Position numbers and translations under genes: made by a program. Under the pieces are notes generated by a model. That model was not told where the DNA came from. It saw nothing but the letters and a program-made list of their open reading frames with translations, and did not search any database. Below, in pieces: positions 7,983 to 14,218 of a DNA stretch of 37,736 bases. The stretch comes from DHVE2 group archaeon. Its GTDB lineage: Archaea > Thermoplasmatota > Thermoplasmata > Thermoplasmatales > Aciduliprofundaceae. The stretch is taken from positions 1 to 37,736 of the forward strand of contig JALVVV010000030.1 in the NCBI GenBank assembly GCA_027023265.1. Reading direction: 5' to 3'. Position 1 is the stretch's first letter. Each line of letters starts with the position of its first letter.

Positions 7983-8890
7983 TATTTAGCCACCCTGTCG
8001 GGAGGCAAAGCGCTCCCACTGGTCGCGCTCCCGCCCCGTATGGGTTCGAGGATAAGGTTTTCACTTTTGAAAGAGTTAAAGATGATTTCTCCAAGTGGCT
8101 CTATGGGCGGGTTAACCCAGATTATGCAAAAAGCCAGATAAGATATTTATCTAAATACGCTAAAGATAAATCCATAGCCACGCCAAGGGACGTGTACGAG
8201 ATTAGAGGGAGTGCCACGAGCAAAAAGAAGATAACCGTGGTTTTGCGTAATCTTTTAAACTACGCCGAAGAGTTTGATTTAATAGATGACTATAAAATTA
8301 ACAAGATGAGAAAGGTATTAAAAACCGTTAAAAGTGGAGCGGATAACTACGTGCCGCCAACCTCTAAACTAAGAGAGATATACCTTGCTATTGATAACCC
8401 GCAGTATGATTTACTGTTCCGTATTCTCGCCTATTCTGGCCTTAGGGTTATTGAAGGCATTAATTTTCTCTCTAACTATAACCCTAAACGACTTGAGGAA
8501 GGCGATAATTTTGTAAGGTATCCTCTTTTTGCGGTGCGCCACTCTAAAAAGGTTTACTATGTTTATTTACCCGCAAGTATGAAAGAGGAGCTTAAACAGA
8601 TGTCCGTATCGCTCCCGGGCTTTAAAAATTACTTATCACGGCGCGGGTTATCACCTAAGTACCTCCGAAAGTGGAATTATAACTTTCTAATCATGCACAA
8701 CGTACCGGAGAGTGTGGCCGATTTTCTCCAAGGAAGAGCGGCCATCTCCATTGGCTCCATGCACTATTTAGCAAAAGTTAAACAAGCGGATTTCTGGTAT
8801 AGTAAAATCACCGATGAGCTGGAGAGCGCGTTAGAGCAAAAAGAAGAATCACCGAAAACAGTACTCCACGAAGCCACAGCATCCCCCTAA
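7967..8890 (+). CDS. Tyrosine integrase, catalytic C-terminal part (IntC) of a split SSV-type integrase
   Basis: The frame is open through the att site; the first possible start is a GTG at 7967 inside the tRNA anticodon stem. Catalytic elements of archaeal phage-type integrases are visible: SGLRVIEG (first Arg), KYLRKWNYNFL (second Arg region), FLQGR, and HYLAKVKQADFWY with the likely nucleophile tyrosine. In the rejoined 386-residue protein these are R239, R313 and Y346. The true N-terminus is at 13754-14006 at the other end of the element, and the joined frame has no stop. In this integrated form the left piece is probably inactive for integration. Excision would need full-length enzyme from a circular copy or from another element. 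Confidence 0.9.
   Translation: MRDLGLFSHPVGRQSAPTGRAPAPYGFEDKVFTFERVKDDFSKWLYGRVNPDYAKSQIRYLSKYAKDKSIATPRDVYEIRGSATSKKKITVVLRNLLNYAEEFDLIDDYKINKMRKVLKTVKSGADNYVPPTSKLREIYLAIDNPQYDLLFRILAYSGLRVIEGINFLSNYNPKRLEEGDNFVRYPLFAVRHSKKVYYVYLPASMKEELKQMSVSLPGFKNYLSRRGLSPKYLRKWNYNFLIMHNVPESVADFLQGRAAISIGSMHYLAKVKQADFWYSKITDELESALEQKEESPKTVLHEATASP
8029..8051 (+). other. Relic of tRNA-Leu 3' half inside intC
   Basis: These 23 bases match tRNA-Leu bases 14006-14028 at 21 positions (anticodon-stem 3' strand, variable arm, start of the T arm). A 46-base insertion (7983-8028) separates them from the att core. One mismatch turns TAG into TAT in the integrase frame, keeping it open. The T arm beyond is degenerate, so this is no working tRNA. 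It shows that the element once carried more of the tRNA. Confidence 0.6.
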
Positions 8891-9187
8891 GAGAGGAGTT
8901 TATACTTTCCCATTTTTTAGCGTAAACCCTCGGATTTTCGTGTTATTTTTGACGGTTTGTGGCATACATTTTATTTATAATATTCTCTTTGAAGGCAGAT
9001 AAGCAAAGAAAACATACAATTTTATTTTTACTATTTTTTTAAAAAATAAGAAATAGTGTAAAAATAGTAGGAAAGTTTAAATACAGGTTCTTGTTGCCCG
9101 TCTCCGAAGGTTTTATATATGATAACTTATTACGATATATTGGAGAGCCTTAATTAAAAGGCTTAAAAAAAATGAAGGTGTAAAAAA
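8891..9187 (+). promoter_or_regulatory. AT-rich non-coding region: rep-operon promoter and candidate replication origin
   Basis: This is the only long gene-free stretch of the element. It holds a 10-bp inverted repeat (TACTATTTTT at 9029-9038, AAAAATAGTA at 9060-9069) that encloses most of a second palindrome, TATTTTTT/AAAAAATA around base 9040. There are also TATA-like boxes at about 9075-9083 and 9111-9120. A hairpin at 9146-9163 (AGCCTT/AAGGCT, 6-base loop) lies at the predicted transcript start, a natural operator for the CopG-like protein encoded next. A ribosome site GGTG precedes 9188. Origin function is inferred from AT richness, palindromes and position before rep. Confidence 0.5.
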
Positions 9188-9334
9188 ATGAATGGGGATT
9201 ACGTGCACATATATTTAGACCCGACCACAGCACGGCTTTTTGAAAAAGCCATAGAGATAACAAAGAAAAGCAGGAGTGGTTTGGTAAGAGAAGCACTAAA
9301 GGAGAAATTTGAGAAGATGGGGATAAAAGAATAA
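9188..9334 (+). CDS. CopG-like ribbon-helix-helix regulator
   Basis: The 48-residue protein has the ribbon-helix-helix plan: one strand (YVHIYLDPTTARLF), helix 1 (EKAIEITKKS), a turn RSGLVREALK typical of the second helix, and a basic tail. It occupies the place of the CopG-type copy-number repressor in pRN1-family plasmids, which binds inverted repeats in its own promoter. A matching hairpin lies at 9146-9163. A GGTG ribosome site precedes the ATG. It probably represses its own operon and so limits replication-protein synthesis; this role is inferred from family and position. Confidence 0.8.
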   Translation: MNGDYVHIYLDPTTARLFEKAIEITKKSRSGLVREALKEKFEKMGIKE

Positions 9335-9352
9335 AAAAAGGAGCGTGAAAAA

Positions 9353-9655
9353 ATGGAAATAGAAGAATTAGCAAATAGGTATAGTTTTGCAGGTATAAAA
9401 GACTTTTGGATAGAGACTTTAGGGAACGGCGAAATAACCATAGTTGTGGACTTAACCCGCCAAGACGAGGAGCTCTTAAATTGTGTAACATCCATGCAAG
9501 TGGGCGCTAATTGGGTGGATAACATTAGAGGTACCCAATGTTTAGAGCTCTACATAGACCCAACGGCACAAGAGCCAATACCTTTTAGTGGTTTGTACAC
9601 TGATGGCTATAACTGTGTAAAGCTCCATATCAAAGTGGGTGGTGCAAAGCAATGA
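9353..9655 (+). CDS. Element-encoded protein of unknown function, coupled to rep
   Basis: This is 100 residues with an AGGAG ribosome site before the ATG. Its stop overlaps the start of rep (ATGA), so the two are translationally coupled. The sequence looks like a small alpha-beta domain: a helix (IEELANRYSFAG), strands WIETLGNGEITIVVDLT and CLELYIDP, and VKLHIKV near the end. It has three cysteines without a CxxC pair. I do not recognise it. Its position between copG and rep suggests a replication accessory factor. Confidence 0.7.
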   Translation: MEIEELANRYSFAGIKDFWIETLGNGEITIVVDLTRQDEELLNCVTSMQVGANWVDNIRGTQCLELYIDPTAQEPIPFSGLYTDGYNCVKLHIKVGGAKQ

Positions 9656-12486
9656 CCGCTAAAGCGCTGGTGGATAAATATCTCCAGTGGGGCTTTAATG
9701 TTATGCCAGCGAGAGACGGGGAGAAAATACCAGTGGGCAAATGGAAGCCCTACCAGAGGGAGAAATACCCGCAGGAAGAAATAGAAGAATGGCTTAGCCA
9801 CGAAAAAGAGAATTGGGTTGTTGTGTGCGGTGCAATAAGCGGGAATTTGGTTGTTGTGGACTTTGATAAACCCGAACTTTATGACCAATTTAAGAAGCAA
9901 ATACCCGAGGAGCTACTTAATACCTTTATCGTAAAAACGGGCAAAAAGGGATACCATGTTTATTACCGCACGCCGGAACCCGTGGAGGGCACTAAAATTG
10001 GTAAGATAGACATACAGGGAGAAGGTAAATTAGCGGTACTCCCGCCGTCCATACATCCGGAAACGAGGAGAAGGTACGAGATAATCAACGATAAAGAGCC
10101 GCTAAACATCGACACAGACGCATGGAACCATATTTTTACCACGATAAAAGAAATTGCAGAGATGGAAAAAGAGAAAGAGGTTGTTAAAGATAAACTCATG
10201 AAGATTGTTGAAACCATTATCCCGTATTGGAGAGAAGGCCAACGGGACATCATGGAAAACGCATTAGTGGGATATATGCGGAAAAAGGGTATGCCTAAAG
10301 AATACGCTAAATTTGTAATATCGGCCATTGTTGAGGGCACAAATGATAAAGAAAAAAGCATGAGGATGGCGGTACTGGAGAGAAATTACCGGATTCCGGA
10401 ATCAGATTTAAAGGGATATACCCAACTGAGAGAGTTACTCCCCGAAAAGGAGTTGTGGAAGCTGGAAAAACAGGTAAAAGCGGTTACAGGTGATAACTAC
10501 AACCAGCACACGGAGAACACTAAAGAAGAAGTGAAAAAAACAAAAATAGTTCCATACATAGCACTCCCCGAAAAGCTTTATTTGGCGGTTGAAGAGAGCG
10601 AAGATAAATATTATTTTGCACATCTAAACAATGGTAAAATTGAGCTTTTGGAAAGTATAGAGATTAACGGCGTGGAGCATGTCCCCAGAGGAGCGGAGGG
10701 TTTGCCCATCGGTTACCCTACAATAGATATTGTTAACACTCCAGCTTTACAAACTAAAGAGCTTGTGGAGCGGTTAAAATCGCACATTTGGCAATATGTG
10801 GATTTAGATGAGGATAACCTTGACATGGCCGTTTATTACATCCTATCATCGTGGTTTTACCGCAAAGCGAACACCACGGCCTATCTCCGAATACTCGGCG
10901 ATACTGGAAAAGGAAAAAGCCGTATGTTAAAAGTAATTGGCGACCTTTGTTTTTATCCGCTAAAGCTGGGGGGGAACGCATCCCGTGCCGCAATAATGAG
11001 GGTACAGGAAAAATATCATGGTACGCTGGTTTTAGACGAGAGCGACATAAAAGGCGACAAAGAAGATGATTTAGTAAAATATATAAATACTGGATTTGAA
11101 AAAGGTAATAAGGTTATTCTCGTGAATAAAAACACTTACAATGTTGAGACTTTTGACCCGTTCGGCCCCAAGCTCTTTGCCATGCGGCATCCGTTCGGGG
11201 ACGCTGCCACCGAAGGAAGGTTACTATCTATTGAACCCTACGAGACACTGAGAACAGATATACCGGCAGTTTTACCACTAAGTTATGAGAATGAGGTAAA
11301 GCATCTTAGAAACACCATAGCCGTGTGGACGCTGGTAAACTGGGATAAAGTGAAAATGGAAAACAGAGACTTTATTCAGAGGCTCCCGATAGAACCGAGA
11401 TTAAAACAACTGGCAACGCCGTTAAGCATTATACTCCCACTATTTGGCGAGGGTATGGATAATAAATTTGTGGAGTGGTTGTTAAGGAGGCAAGAGGCAA
11501 TATCCCGAACCCGCGCCAATACCGATGAGGGACTGGTATTTACTGCCATCGTGGATTTGGCCATGAAACTAAAAGATGACGAGGGAGAAAACAAAGCTAT
11601 TACTACAACCATGATTAAAGATGAAACCGGCTTACATCCACGGCGAATAAAAAAGATTCTCGAAGAGCTGGGTTTTGAAGTGAAAACAACCACTAAGAAG
11701 GTTGACGGCGTGAGAACAACCATGCGAGTGATAACCGCAATTGATACCCAGCGGTGGGTTGAGAGCTGGAGGAGATACCACTGGGGAGAAGAAATAATAG
11801 ATGTGCCCGATTTTCTCCGAGACCCCAGACGGGAATATGTAAAAGTGGAGGATATAATGATGCATCGCTTGCATCGCAATCATCGCCACCATGGGGTACA
11901 GGAGAAAACTAACATAAAAGATGATAAAAACACTAAAGATAATGTAACCTCATTTTCCGGTGTACGTCATGGTAGTGATGCATCCGATGTATCCGATGCA
12001 CATTTAGCGGATAACGACGACCCATTTAGACACAATGGGGCAAAGCTGGAAATAAACAACATACGCGGCTATAAGCTGGCTCCCGATATACCCCCTGCAA
12101 TACACACGGACGCACCGGCGGGGTTTACGCTAACATTTATCCCCTCTTTAGCGGCCATATTCCCCGAGCCACCGCAATATGAACACATGGAGCTTTTGAA
12201 AGACATAAACGGCATAGCATTGCCCGACCACAACATACCCCCGGTAAAGCGTGGGGAGGTAATACCGACTTCAAAAAAAGTTTTAAAAATAATGGAGAAG
12301 CGGGGCATAGCGAAGCGCACCACGGCCGAAATAAGTTTTAGTGTGCTATTCCGCAATTTGCCCGAAGAGCAAATAGACATACCAAAAGGGATGGCGCTGA
12401 AGCGCTGGAAGAATGACGAGCTGGGAATCGAGGGAGATATAGGGAGTATGTGGGTATCCTCTGGTTGTGCAAAGGTTGAAGCATGA
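9652..12486 (+). CDS. Replication protein: prim-pol primase/polymerase fused to AAA+/SF3-like helicase
   Basis: This 944-residue protein is close in size and plan to ORF904 of plasmid pRN1. The N-terminal prim-pol (about 1-170) opens with WGFNVMPARDGEKIPV. It has the metal-binding pair VVVDFDKPE (D70, D72) and a catalytic-type histidine in KKGYHVYYR (H102). The helicase has Walker A GDTGKGKS (416-423) and Walker B GTLVLDESD (457-465), followed by a sensor-like VILVNKN. Near residues 640-690 lies a winged-helix-like segment (TTTMIKDETGLHPRRIKKILEELGF). Then comes a low-complexity linker rich in His (about 736-748) and Asp/Ser (about 774-784), and a C-terminal domain I cannot assign. It should prime and unwind the element's origin. 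Confidence 0.92.
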   Translation: MTAKALVDKYLQWGFNVMPARDGEKIPVGKWKPYQREKYPQEEIEEWLSHEKENWVVVCGAISGNLVVVDFDKPELYDQFKKQIPEELLNTFIVKTGKKGYHVYYRTPEPVEGTKIGKIDIQGEGKLAVLPPSIHPETRRRYEIINDKEPLNIDTDAWNHIFTTIKEIAEMEKEKEVVKDKLMKIVETIIPYWREGQRDIMENALVGYMRKKGMPKEYAKFVISAIVEGTNDKEKSMRMAVLERNYRIPESDLKGYTQLRELLPEKELWKLEKQVKAVTGDNYNQHTENTKEEVKKTKIVPYIALPEKLYLAVEESEDKYYFAHLNNGKIELLESIEINGVEHVPRGAEGLPIGYPTIDIVNTPALQTKELVERLKSHIWQYVDLDEDNLDMAVYYILSSWFYRKANTTAYLRILGDTGKGKSRMLKVIGDLCFYPLKLGGNASRAAIMRVQEKYHGTLVLDESDIKGDKEDDLVKYINTGFEKGNKVILVNKNTYNVETFDPFGPKLFAMRHPFGDAATEGRLLSIEPYETLRTDIPAVLPLSYENEVKHLRNTIAVWTLVNWDKVKMENRDFIQRLPIEPRLKQLATPLSIILPLFGEGMDNKFVEWLLRRQEAISRTRANTDEGLVFTAIVDLAMKLKDDEGENKAITTTMIKDETGLHPRRIKKILEELGFEVKTTTKKVDGVRTTMRVITAIDTQRWVESWRRYHWGEEIIDVPDFLRDPRREYVKVEDIMMHRLHRNHRHHGVQEKTNIKDDKNTKDNVTSFSGVRHGSDASDVSDAHLADNDDPFRHNGAKLEINNIRGYKLAPDIPPAIHTDAPAGFTLTFIPSLAAIFPEPPQYEHMELLKDINGIALPDHNIPPVKRGEVIPTSKKVLKIMEKRGIAKRTTAEISFSVLFRNLPEEQIDIPKGMALKRWKNDELGIEGDIGSMWVSSGCAKVEA

Positions 12487-12499
12487 AGGAGTGGTAAAA

Positions 12500-12748
12500 A
12501 TGGAAAATGCCAAAAGTTGGGTAGGAAAAAAGATAATATATCGGTTTAGCGGTGGATACGTGCCAGACACGACGCTTTACGAGGGCACAGTAACGGGAGT
12601 GTCCACGGATGGGCAATATGTGCGTATTGCTTGCACATCTCCAGCATCTGCAAGAGAAGAAGAATGGCACCGAGCCGCAGATATTGACTTTGTGGCCGTG
12701 CCTGCGGACGCTCCGGACGAACCGCTGGAGGAGGAAGAGAGGCTATAA
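12500..12748 (+). CDS. Small SH3-like-fold protein of the element, function unknown
   Basis: The product has 82 residues. I chose the ATG at 12500 because AGGAGTGG lies 6-12 bases before it; an earlier ATG at 12467 is inside the end of rep and lacks such a site. The core KKIIYRFSGGYVPDTTLYEG, then TVTGVSTDGQYVRIA, alternates short strands in the way of small beta barrels that bind nucleic acid. The C-terminus is strongly acidic (DAPDEPLEEEERL). No family is recognised. It follows rep by only 13 bases, so it is probably in the same transcript. Confidence 0.65.
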   Translation: MENAKSWVGKKIIYRFSGGYVPDTTLYEGTVTGVSTDGQYVRIACTSPASAREEEWHRAADIDFVAVPADAPDEPLEEEERL

Positions 12749-12774
12749 GAGCAAGCAAAAAAGGAGGAATATGT

Positions 12775-13200
12775 ATGAATGAGATAGAAAAACAAATAAA
12801 AAGGATGGAATATATAAAGAAGAGGAACGAACAGGTAAGAAAGGAGAACGAGAAGAAACTAAACAAAGTTTTGAAGCAAATAAGAGATGATAAACAGTGC
12901 AAATACTGGGAAAAACTAAACAGAAGTGCCAACAAAAGGTTTTGGGTATGGCGGTTCAAAATGAAGGCAGACATAGAAAAGCAGGGGATTTATAACGCCC
13001 CCCTATTTAGTGGCCTATGGATTGGTTACAATAGGGATACCGGCGAAGTGACCATGCTCCTCGGATGGGAGAAGAGCCAAATAGAAGCGAAAAAAGAGAG
13101 AAAAACATGGATGCCAGAGGGTGAGGTTAAAACTTTTAAAGTTGATGACTTAGAAATACTGAGTAGGCAATATATAACCACCTTAAGAATAGGGGTATAG
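12775..13200 (+). CDS. Element-encoded coiled-coil protein of unknown function
   Basis: This is 141 residues with an AAGGAGGAA ribosome site before the ATG. The first 55 residues are a basic, Lys/Glu/Asn-rich helix with coiled-coil spacing (IEKQIKRMEYIKKRNEQVRK onward). A more globular part with several Trp residues follows (RFWVWRFKMKAD, SGLWIGYNRDTGEVTMLLGW). I see no known domain. It lies two bases before the next gene, within the rep transcript. A structural, DNA-binding or host-interaction role is possible but unproven. Confidence 0.65.
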   Translation: MNEIEKQIKRMEYIKKRNEQVRKENEKKLNKVLKQIRDDKQCKYWEKLNRSANKRFWVWRFKMKADIEKQGIYNAPLFSGLWIGYNRDTGEVTMLLGWEKSQIEAKKERKTWMPEGEVKTFKVDDLEILSRQYITTLRIGV

Positions 13201-13202
13201 CC

Positions 13203-13556
13203 ATGCCATTTACGAAAGAGAACGCTAAAGAGGAAGGGAGAAAAGGCGGAAGCAAGTCCACAACTGCCAAGAGGTTAGTTAAGCGGAAATACTGCACACC
13301 TTCATGCCCGATATGGGATAAATGTCCACTGATGCCGATGGCACAACAAAAGTGGGTAACAAAGCCACACGGAGAGAGGGCACACCCATGCCTTCTCAAC
13401 CAGCTCCCCATGGACGCACAAAGGCGGATAAGAAGGCTTTTTCTCTCCGATAGAGATGGCCTAATTGAAGAGCTCAAAGACGTGCTCTTTAATCTCTCCT
13501 CTTTAGCGGAAGAGCATCCGGATAAAAATCTAATCAAATACGGGGTTTACTACTGA
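13203..13556 (+). CDS. Cys-cluster protein of the element with KGG-like N-terminus
   Basis: The 117-residue product begins with a Lys/Gly motif (KEEGRKGGSKST), like the KGG/stress-protein motif also found at the start of some phage proteins. It then has a cysteine cluster (YCTPSCPIWDKCP) and a further Cys in HPCLLNQLP. The pattern C-x3-C-x5-C-x~25-C could bind zinc or an iron-sulfur cluster. The C-terminal half is helical and acidic (IEELKDVLFNLSSLAEE). A resemblance in style to small terminase-type phage proteins is weak, and I do not assign it. It is the best candidate for element-specific biology beyond replication. Confidence 0.65.
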   Translation: MPFTKENAKEEGRKGGSKSTTAKRLVKRKYCTPSCPIWDKCPLMPMAQQKWVTKPHGERAHPCLLNQLPMDAQRRIRRLFLSDRDGLIEELKDVLFNLSSLAEEHPDKNLIKYGVYY

Positions 13557-13669
13557 AGGCAATAACCACGATATACGGGCAAAAAATCCAAGAAGAGGGC
13601 CAAAAGGAGATAACCATTAAACTCCACGTGGTAGGTGACGACGGAGAGGAAAATAAGCCCGCCTTTTAA
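13553..13669 (+). CDS. Possible 38-residue protein starting at CTG, coupled by CTGA overlap
   Basis: The frame runs from CTG at 13553, overlapping the upstream TGA, to TAA at 13667. The product KAITTIYGQKIQEEGQKEITIKLHVVGDDGEE looks coding: alternating strand residues and a charged tail. There is no ATG, GTG or TTG in this frame after the previous in-frame stop, so initiation would have to use CTG or be reinitiation. It could equally be a decayed remnant. Confidence 0.35.
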   Translation: MKAITTIYGQKIQEEGQKEITIKLHVVGDDGEENKPAF

Positions 13670-13702
13670 GCAGGTTACAGCCCTCTAAAGTGATTATACG
13701 CC

Positions 13703-13716
13703 TCTTTAATTTTTTT
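13703..13716 (+). terminator. T-rich terminator after the element's main operon
   Basis: A TCTTTAATTTTTTT run lies 34 bases after the last small frame and before the integrase N-terminal gene. It probably ends the rep operon transcript. Confidence 0.4.
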
Positions 13717-13753
13717 AGCAAAGGTTAAGTAGTTTGAATTAATTAACTAACTT

Positions 13754-14006
13754 ATGGGAAGACCAAGAAGAAAATATGGAAGGACATATAATTTTTACCT
13801 TAGTGATGAGGTAGATGCGCTAATAGAGCAATACCGAGGCGAAAAATCAAGAAGCGCGTTTATTGAAGAGGCCGTAAAATTCTATATTTCCCATTTAGCG
13901 GGAGACACTAAGGAAGGAGACGAAAAACAAAAAATAGATAACCATGAATGCAATCCACCTGCAAGCAGGGGTAACCGAGCCAGGTCAAAGGTGCGGGATT
14001 TAGGGT
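13754..14006 (+). CDS. N-terminal part of split integrase (IntN) with ribbon-helix-helix domain
   Basis: This starts at ATG 13754. Residues of about 1-50 (GRPRRKYGRTYNFYLSDEV, then a helix, then SRSAFIEEAVKFYISHLAG) read as a ribbon-helix-helix DNA-binding domain. The frame enters the att site (NPPASRGNRARSKVRDLG) and would continue into the catalytic part at 7983 in the circular form: 253 + 908 bases = 387 codons with no stop. In the integrated state it runs instead through the tRNA gene and ends at 14200 with a meaningless tail of about 64 residues. The resulting protein would keep the DNA-binding domain but no catalytic residues. Confidence 0.82.
13932..13940 (+). promoter_or_regulatory. 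Possible replacement promoter for tRNA-Leu supplied by the element
   Basis: AAATAGATA is centred about 29 bases before the intact tRNA-Leu, within intN and outside the repeat. It is the only TATA-like stretch at the right distance. It is weaker-looking than the host's CTTAAAT at 7911-7917. Confidence 0.35.
13951..14006 (+). repeat. Right attachment site (attR)
   Basis: This is the second copy of the 56-bp repeat, identical to 7927-7982. Here the tRNA 5' half is followed by the host 3' half, so an intact tRNA-Leu is rebuilt. Crossover must lie within these 56 bases, ending at the 3' side of the anticodon loop (14006). Confidence 0.93.
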
Positions 14007-14049
14007 CCCGTCCCGTAGGGGTTCGAGGGTTCGAATCCCTCCCCCTGCA
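13965..14049 (+). tRNA. tRNA-Leu (anticodon TAG)
   Basis: The gene is 85 bases. Acceptor GCAGGGG (13965-13971) pairs with CCCCTGC (14042-14048), with discriminator A at 14049. The anticodon stem CGGGA/TCCCG (13994-13998/14006-14010) closes the loop TTTAGGG with anticodon TAG at 14001-14003, reading CUA leucine codons. A long variable arm (class II) fits tRNA-Leu, and the T arm GAGGG-TTCGAAT-CCCTC is perfect. CCA is not encoded and there is no intron. The first 42 bases are supplied by the element's att site; the rest is host. Confidence 0.95.
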
Positions 14050-14218
14050 CTCACTCGCTTCTCTCGTTCGATTAGGAGAATTAGTCGCAAAGGCGTTACT
14101 TTGCTTCTCCCTCCCCTGCGTCCCTTCGGGTCATTTATTCTACGGGACAGTCCCTTCAGAATCAACAATATTTATGGCTTACCCAAACTTTAAAAAATGA
14201 GAATACATACCTGCCAAT

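Larger units (their letters stand above)
7927..14006 (+). mobile_element. Integrated plasmid-like element in tRNA-Leu(TAG), 6,024 bp as a circle
   Basis: The boundaries are a perfect 56-bp direct repeat (7927-7982 and 13951-14006), so the excised circle would be 6,024 bp. It carries an SSV-type tyrosine integrase split between the two ends, a CopG-like gene, a prim-pol/helicase replication protein and five small genes. All full genes run on the plus strand. The copG-small gene-rep order resembles pRN1-family plasmids. No virion, packaging or conjugation protein is recognisable, so it is most simply an integrative plasmid. A small virus cannot be excluded because four or five products are unassigned. 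Confidence 0.9.

Noticed and set aside
13203-13556. Small terminase-like packaging protein
   Set aside because: The resemblance is limited to a Cys cluster and a Lys/Gly start; no large terminase or capsid gene is present.
14144-14154. GGGAC-A-GTCCC palindrome between tRNA-Leu and metG
   Set aside because: Short, with no clear relation to the metG promoter further downstream; could be chance or a tRNA 3' processing feature.
13908-14168. Minus-strand frame with GGIRTLEPLRDGTLNPAPL-type sequence
   Set aside because: This is the well-known artefact of reading antisense through a tRNA gene; it is not a protein.
14007-14200. Integrase-like protein continuing to 14200
   Set aside because: Beyond 14006 the frame only translates tRNA-Leu and host flank; the true continuation is at 7983.
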